Origin: JBFJVD01 sp041624375
Lineage (GTDB): Bacteria; Chloroflexota; Anaerolineae; Anaerolineales; E44-bin32
NCBI GenBank assembly: GCA_041624375.1
Contig: JBFJVD010000001.1
Coordinates: 1-57,619 of the forward strand
Direction: 5' to 3'
DNA length: 57,619 nucleotides
The notes beneath the pieces were generated by a model. The model was not told the origin of the DNA. It ran no database searches and saw only the letters and a list, made by a program, of their open reading frames with translations. Numbering within the stretch: position 1 is the stretch's first letter; each line of letters starts with the position of its first letter. The position numbers were made by a program, and so were the translations under genes. This document shows, piece by piece, positions 56,411-57,619 of this stretch.

Positions 56411-57619
56411 ATGACGATTCACTTCGGGACCGATGGCTGGCGGGGGGTCATCTCCGATACGTTCACCTTCCATAACCTTCGGCTCGTGGCACAGGCGATC
56501 GCCGATGCGGCCGCCACCGAGGAATGGCTCGAAGGCTCGCCGGGCAGCCCCCGGCCGGATCCCCGGCGTATGGTTGTCGGGTTCGACACCCGCTTCCTCT
56601 CGGATCGCTACGCGCTGGAGGCCGCCAGAGTGCTGGCAGCCAATGGCTATAGCGTGTACCTGACGAGTGCGGATGTGCCGACGCCCTCCGTATCCCACGC
56701 CGTGCGCCACCTGGGCGCGATCGCCGGGGTGATGATTACCGCTTCGCACAACGCACCGCGCTACAACGGAGTCAAATTGAAGGCCGCCTATGGCGGTGCG
56801 GCTCTACCCGAGCAATGCCGCAGTATTGAGGTCTACCTCAACGACAACGAGGCCCGCGGCCGCGGCCCCAACCTGATGGATTATGAGCAGGCGCGCCAGG
56901 CGGGCCTCATCCAGCGCTTCAATCCCACGCCGGCCTACGCCGACCATCTGCGCACTTTAATTAACTTCGACGCCATCGCCGACAACCCGCAGCATGTCGT
57001 GGTCGACTCGATGTTCGGTTCGGGACGGGGTCAGATCAAGAGCTTGCTGCAGGGGACCGGCTGCGAGATCTTCGAGGTTCGGGCTGAGATGAACCCCGGC
57101 TTCGGCGGCATCCATCCCGAACCGATCGGCCGCTATCTCGGCGCACTGGCCGGTGCGATCGCCGCCGGCCACGGGCAATTGGGCATCGCCACGGACGGCG
57201 ACGCCGACCGGGTGGGGGCGATGGATGGGCGGGGGCAATTCGTCGACCCGCACCGCATCCTGGCGCTCGCACTGAAATATCTCGTCGAGACACGCAACTG
57301 GCGCGGCAAGGTGATCAAGACGGTCTCAACCACCCAGATGATCAACCGGCTGGCCGCGAAGTACGGGCTGGAGGTGGTCGAGACGCCGGTGGGCTTCAAT
57401 CACATTGCGGATTGGATCCTGAAGGATGACGTGCTCATTGGCGGAGAGGAATCCGGCGGGATGTACTTCAAGGGTCATATCCCGGAGGGGGATGGGGTGT
57501 TGATGGGCCTGCTGCTCGTGGAAATGGTGGCTGCGTCCGGCGAGCCGCTCGACCAGCTCGTCGCCGAGCTGCTGGCAGAAGCCGGCCCGGCGCATTACGA
57601 ACGCCTCGACTTGCGCCTC
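56411..57619 (+). CDS. Alpha-D-phosphohexomutase (phosphoglucomutase/phosphomannomutase), partial
   Basis: The 403 residues up to the window edge read through without a stop. The N-terminal substrate-binding motif FGTDGWRG is present, the phosphoserine is Ser112 in TASHNAPRYNG, the metal loop is TDGDADRVG, and the sugar-specificity loop is GGEESGGM. The C-terminal phosphate-binding domain is cut off. This layout fits bacterial phosphoglucomutase/phosphomannomutase proteins of about 470 residues that interconvert hexose 1- and 6-phosphates. GAGGAC precedes the ATG. It has its own promoter and follows the orphan binding protein by 156 bases. Confidence 0.94.
   Translation, partial: MTIHFGTDGWRGVISDTFTFHNLRLVAQAIADAAATEEWLEGSPGSPRPDPRRMVVGFDTRFLSDRYALEAARVLAANGYSVYLTSADVPTPSVSHAVRHLGAIAGVMITASHNAPRYNGVKLKAAYGGAALPEQCRSIEVYLNDNEARGRGPNLMDYEQARQAGLIQRFNPTPAYADHLRTLINFDAIADNPQHVVVDSMFGSGRGQIKSLLQGTGCEIFEVRAEMNPGFGGIHPEPIGRYLGALAGAIAAGHGQLGIATDGDADRVGAMDGRGQFVDPHRILALALKYLVETRNWRGKVIKTVSTTQMINRLAAKYGLEVVETPVGFNHIADWILKDDVLIGGEESGGMYFKGHIPEGDGVLMGLLLVEMVAASGEPLDQLVAELLAEAGPAHYERLDLRL

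Noticed and set aside
1..57619. CRISPR array, insertion sequence, prophage or integrase
   Set aside because: No spaced direct repeats, transposase, integrase or attachment-site duplications beside the tRNA genes were seen in reading both strands.

Overview
The window is GC-rich, densely coded bacterial chromosome, with 56 protein-coding genes that I support plus a candidate 33-codon leader ORF, and three tRNA genes. Several traits fit a Chloroflexota (Anaerolineae-like) genome: lipoproteins and exported proteins with Thr/Pro-rich linkers, exported tandem-repeat proteins, a LexA with a GAAC-N4-GTTC box, and the trio of histidine phosphatase, DUF3090 and SCO1664-like kinase fold, which I recall only from Actinobacteria and Chloroflexi. 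No rRNA or phylogenetic marker was compared, so the placement is inference. I see no insertion sequence, prophage, CRISPR array or origin.

Region 1 (1-8791, minus strand) is one catabolic operon. In transcription order it encodes HPr, a GntR/UTRA regulator, PTS EIIA, a zinc dehydrogenase, PTS EIIB, EIIC and EIID, a LsrF/FbaB-like aldolase, an EamA transporter, a second zinc dehydrogenase, and the start of a GrdE-like (glycine/sarcosine/betaine reductase component B) protein that runs off the edge. A promoter with an operator-like repeat just downstream of its start point lies at 8964-9041. The substrate is unknown. A reductive-cleavage protein beside a sugar PTS and an aldolase suggests an undescribed route, and this is my first candidate for a new system.

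Region 2 (9186-18344) holds a dehydrogenase/PTPS-III-like pterin pair, a PP2C phosphatase, tRNA-Ile2(CAT), tRNA-Gly(TCC) and tRNA-Pro(TGG), a large exported metalloprotease, an unknown small protein, and an enoyl-CoA hydratase, methyltransferase and hydrolase run. Region 3 (18481-22929) holds lexA with its own SOS box, divergent xpt-guaA, and two membrane proteins, one of only 57 residues. Region 4 (23065-30574) holds a VWA-like/FHA protein, a membrane PP2C and a degenerate PP2C-propeller protein, then a dephospho-CoA kinase-GNAT fusion and an exported repeat protein.

Region 5 (30711-39120) holds maf, a class B PBP and rsgA on the minus strand. Divergent from them are rarA, the uncharacterised trio and a short homoserine dehydrogenase. 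Region 6 (39179-46088) starts with a leader carrying a 33-codon ORF and two terminators. It continues with two ABC-2 export systems on either side of a tandem-GNAT protein and ends with an MFS carrier. Region 7 (46141-57619) holds a HAD hydrolase, a HEAT-like protein, an MFS carrier, a CBS pair, a lipid kinase, an XPB-N-like protein, uvrC with a response regulator, an orphan solute-binding lipoprotein and a truncated phosphohexomutase.

A recurring feature is a TANAAT -10 element only 6-9 bases before a start codon, at seven genes. This suggests leaderless transcripts alongside ordinary Shine-Dalgarno starts.
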